Of a stretch of 64,000 nucleotides of DNA, positions 61,933-64,000 are shown piece after piece. Origin of the DNA: Calliopsis andreniformis (taxonomy: Eukaryota; Arthropoda; Insecta; Hymenoptera; Andrenidae); contig NC_135068.1 in NCBI RefSeq assembly GCF_051401765.1, positions 1,426,001 through 1,490,000 of the forward strand. Direction: 5' to 3'. The position numbers and the translations under genes are program-made. Every line of letters begins with the position of its first letter. Position 1 is the stretch's first letter. The notes below the pieces were generated by a model. The model was not told the DNA's origin, ran no database searches, and worked only from the letters and a program-made list of their open reading frames with translations.

Positions 61933-64000
61933 TAGAGTGAAACCTAGGTTTCCCCGGGACGTAGAAATAATCATTAATTTCACACTGGTTGCATTTACTC
62001 CTGTTATACGATGGAAAAACTGTTGTATTATTATTGTATTTTGTGCTTCTGGCGTTGACATCTAAGGCCCGAGCTATTCGATGTGGTCGAGCAACAAGCT
62101 AGAGTGAAGCCTACTTTGCCCGGTACGTAAAATGACCATTAATTTCACACTGGTTGCAATTACTCCTGTTATACGATGGAAAAACTGTTGTATTTTTATT
62201 GCATTTGATGCTTCTGGCGTTGACTTCTAAGGCCCGAGCTCTTCGATTTGGTGGGGCAACGAGCTAGAGTGGAGCCTAGGTTGCCCGGAACGTAGAAATA
62301 ACCATTAATTTCACACTGGTTGCAATTACTCCTGTTATACAATGGACAAACTGATGTATTTTTATTGTATTTTATGCTTCTGGCGTAGACTTCTAAGGCC
62401 CGAGCTATTCGATCTTGTGAAGCATCGCCCTAGAGTGAAGCCTAGTTCGCCCGAAACGTAGAAATGGCTATGACTTTCACACTGGTTGCAATTATTCCTT
62501 TTATACGATGGAAAAACTGTTGTATTTTTATTGTATTTTATGCTTCTGGCGTTGACTTCTAAGGCCCGATCTATTCGATCTGGTGGAGCGACGCCCTAGA
62601 GTGAAGCCTAGGTTGCACGGAACGTAGAAATAACCTTTAATTTCACACTGGTTGTAATTATTCCTGTTATACGATGGAAAAACTGTTGTATTTATATTGT
62701 ATTTCATGCGTCTGGCGTTGACTCCCAAGGCCCTAACTATTCGATGTGGTGCAGCAACGCCCTAGAGTGAAACCTAGGTTTCACCGGGACGTAGAAATAC
62801 CCATTAATTTCACACTGGTTGCATTTACTCCTGTTATACGATGAAAAAACTGTTGTATTTTTATTGTATTTTGTGCTTCTGGCGTTGACATCTAAGGCCC
62901 GAGCTGTCCGATGTGGTGGAGCAACGAGCTAGAAAGAAGCCTACTTTGCCCGGAACGTAGAAATGACCATTAATTTCACACTGGTTGCAATTACTCCTGT
63001 CATACAAAGGAGAAACTGCTGTATTTCTATTGTATTTTATGCTTCTGGCGTCGACTTCTAAGGCCCGAGCTATCCGATCTTGTGAAGCATCGCCCTAGAG
63101 TGAGGACTAGGTTGCCCGGGACGTAGAAATAGCCACTAATTTCACACTGGTTGTAATTACTCCTGTTATACAATGGAAAAACTGTTGTATTTTTATTGCA
63201 TTTTATGCTTCTGGCGTTGACTTCTAAGGCCCGAGCTCTTCGATTTGGTGGGGCAACGAGCTAGAGTGGAGCCTAGGTTGCCCGGAACGTAGAAATAACC
63301 ATTAATTTCACACTGGTTGCAATTACTCCTGTTATACAATGGAAAAACTGTTGTATTTTTATTGTATTTTATGCTTCTGGCGTAGACTTCTAAGGCCCGA
63401 GCTATTCGATCTTGTGAAGCATCGCCCTAGAGTGAAGCCTAGTTCGCCCGAAACGTAGAAATGGCTATGACTTTCACACTGGTTGCAATTATTCCTTTTA
63501 TACGATGGAAAAACTGTTGTATTTTTATTGTATTTTATGCTTCTGGCGTTGACTTCTAAGGCCCGATCTATTCGATCTGGTGGAGCGACGCCCTAGAGTG
63601 AAGCCTATTTTGCACGGAACGTAGAAATAACCTTTAATTTCACACTGGTTGCAATTACTCCTGTTATACAAAGGAAAAACTGTTGTATTTTTATTGTATT
63701 TTATGCCTCTGGCGTTGACACCTAAGCCCCTAACTATTCGATGTGGTGCAGCAAAGCCCTAGAGTGAAACCTAGGTTTCCCCGTGACGTAGAAGTACCCA
63801 TTAATTTCACACAGGTTGCAATTACTCCTGTTATACGATGGAAAAACTGTTGTATTTTTATTGTATTTTGTACTTCTGGCGTTGACATCTAAGGCCCGAG
63901 CTATTCGATGTGGTGGAGCAACGAGCTAGAGTGGTGCCTAGGCTGCCCGGAACGTAGAAATAAACATTTATTTCACACTGGTTGCAATTACTCCTATTAT
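61933..64000 (+). repeat. Mixed monomers at the right edge, with 6-monomer duplication
   Basis: About 12.5 monomers. A segment at ~62195-62640 recurs at ~63192-63637, an offset of 997 bp (six monomers plus 1), with markers CGAGCTCTTCGATTTGG, CCTAGTTCGCCCGAAACG, GGCTATGACTTTC and CACGGAACGTAG. Differences include GCATTTGATG against GCATTTTATG and CCTAGGTTGCACGG against CCTATTTTGCACGG. The array continues past the window; the last monomer is cut after 128 bp. No gene is present. Confidence 0.8.

Larger units (their letters stand above)
1..64000 (+). repeat. 166-bp tandem satellite array filling the window
   Basis: Every part of the window is a copy of one ~166-bp monomer in the same orientation. 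Landmarks in consensus order are CTTCTGGCGTTGAC (monomer positions 1-14), GGCCCGAGCTATTCGAT (21-37), GCAACGCCCTAG (46-57), CCTAGGTTGCCCGGAACG (65-82), CACACTGG (102-109), GGAAAAACTGTTG (134-146) and an AT-rich tail ending ATTTTATG. Monomer starts fall at 1, 167, 333, 499 and 665 and are still in register at 63873, giving 385 full monomers with a net -38 bp. A hand-made consensus is ~42% GC. No unique sequence, mobile element or gene interrupts it. Size, homogeneity and higher-order structure match what is known of centromeric and pericentromeric satellites; that location is inference. I do not recognise the family from memory. Confidence 0.98.

Noticed and set aside
1..64000. CRISPR array
   Set aside because: Regular spacing could suggest one, but the whole 166 bp repeats with no short conserved repeat separated by unique spacers.
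1..64000. Assignment to known 166-bp satellites (oyster HindIII satellite, Medicago MtR repeats)
   Set aside because: Only the length agrees. AAGCTT is not a conserved site here (seen in only a few monomers, for example 3878 and 11946), and I cannot confirm any sequence match from memory.
1..64000. Alpha satellite of primates
   Set aside because: Period is 166 rather than 171 bp, and the monomer landmarks do not resemble alphoid sequence.
1..64000. Inverted segments or transposon insertions within the array
   Set aside because: Monomer landmarks continue in the same orientation and register throughout; the net register drift is only -38 bp over 385 monomers, leaving no room for an insertion.

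Overview
The whole window is one uninterrupted head-to-tail array of a ~166-bp satellite repeat. I see no protein-coding gene, RNA gene, transposon insertion, CRISPR array or unique sequence. Following the monomer landmark CTTCTGGCGTTGAC from base 1 to base 63873 gives 385 complete monomers with a net loss of only 38 bp against a perfect 166-bp ladder, then a 128-bp partial monomer. All monomers I read point the same way, and the array runs off both ends. Short open frames, mostly on the minus strand, are the same repeat read in different phases (166 = 3x55+1, so the frame shifts every monomer).

The organism is a eukaryote. Tens of kilobases of ~166-bp, ~42% GC satellite with nested higher-order repeats (HORs) is typical of centromeric or pericentromeric DNA in plants and animals. 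I do not recognise the family and cannot name the species. The monomer keeps six to seven CpG sites, close to random expectation for its composition, which argues against a genome with heavy germline CpG methylation.

Layout: (1) 1-6969, heterogeneous monomers with short local duplications. (2) 6970-9851, a 6-monomer HOR (997 bp), ~2.9 nearly identical copies. (3) 9852-14104, heterogeneous, with a 7-monomer duplication and material shared with block 1. (4) 14105-22238, a 21-monomer HOR (3486 bp) followed by two shortened copies, each missing a different block of exactly five monomers. (5) 22239-~24050, a mosaic ending at a change of monomer vocabulary. (6) ~24050-31959, a second vocabulary with overlapping duplications. 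(7) 31960-46697, a 32-monomer HOR (5310 bp) in three copies, the middle one lacking five monomers. (8) 46698-49602, a decayed continuation. (9) 49603-53970, 8-monomer and other partial duplications. (10) 53971-61932, a 24-monomer HOR (3981 bp), two almost identical copies. (11) 61933-64000, mixed monomers with a 6-monomer duplication.

The biology here is array evolution. At least four HOR families of different length sit side by side, built from shared monomer subfamilies. Indels between copies repeatedly equal five monomers (~830 bp), as expected from unequal exchange or replication slippage in register with an older 5/6-monomer periodicity. The most homogeneous stretches (about 32.8-46.7 kb and 54.0-61.9 kb) are the likely most recent amplifications. 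Boundaries are by-eye estimates good to tens of bases, and identities come from reading aligned lines, not from an alignment program.
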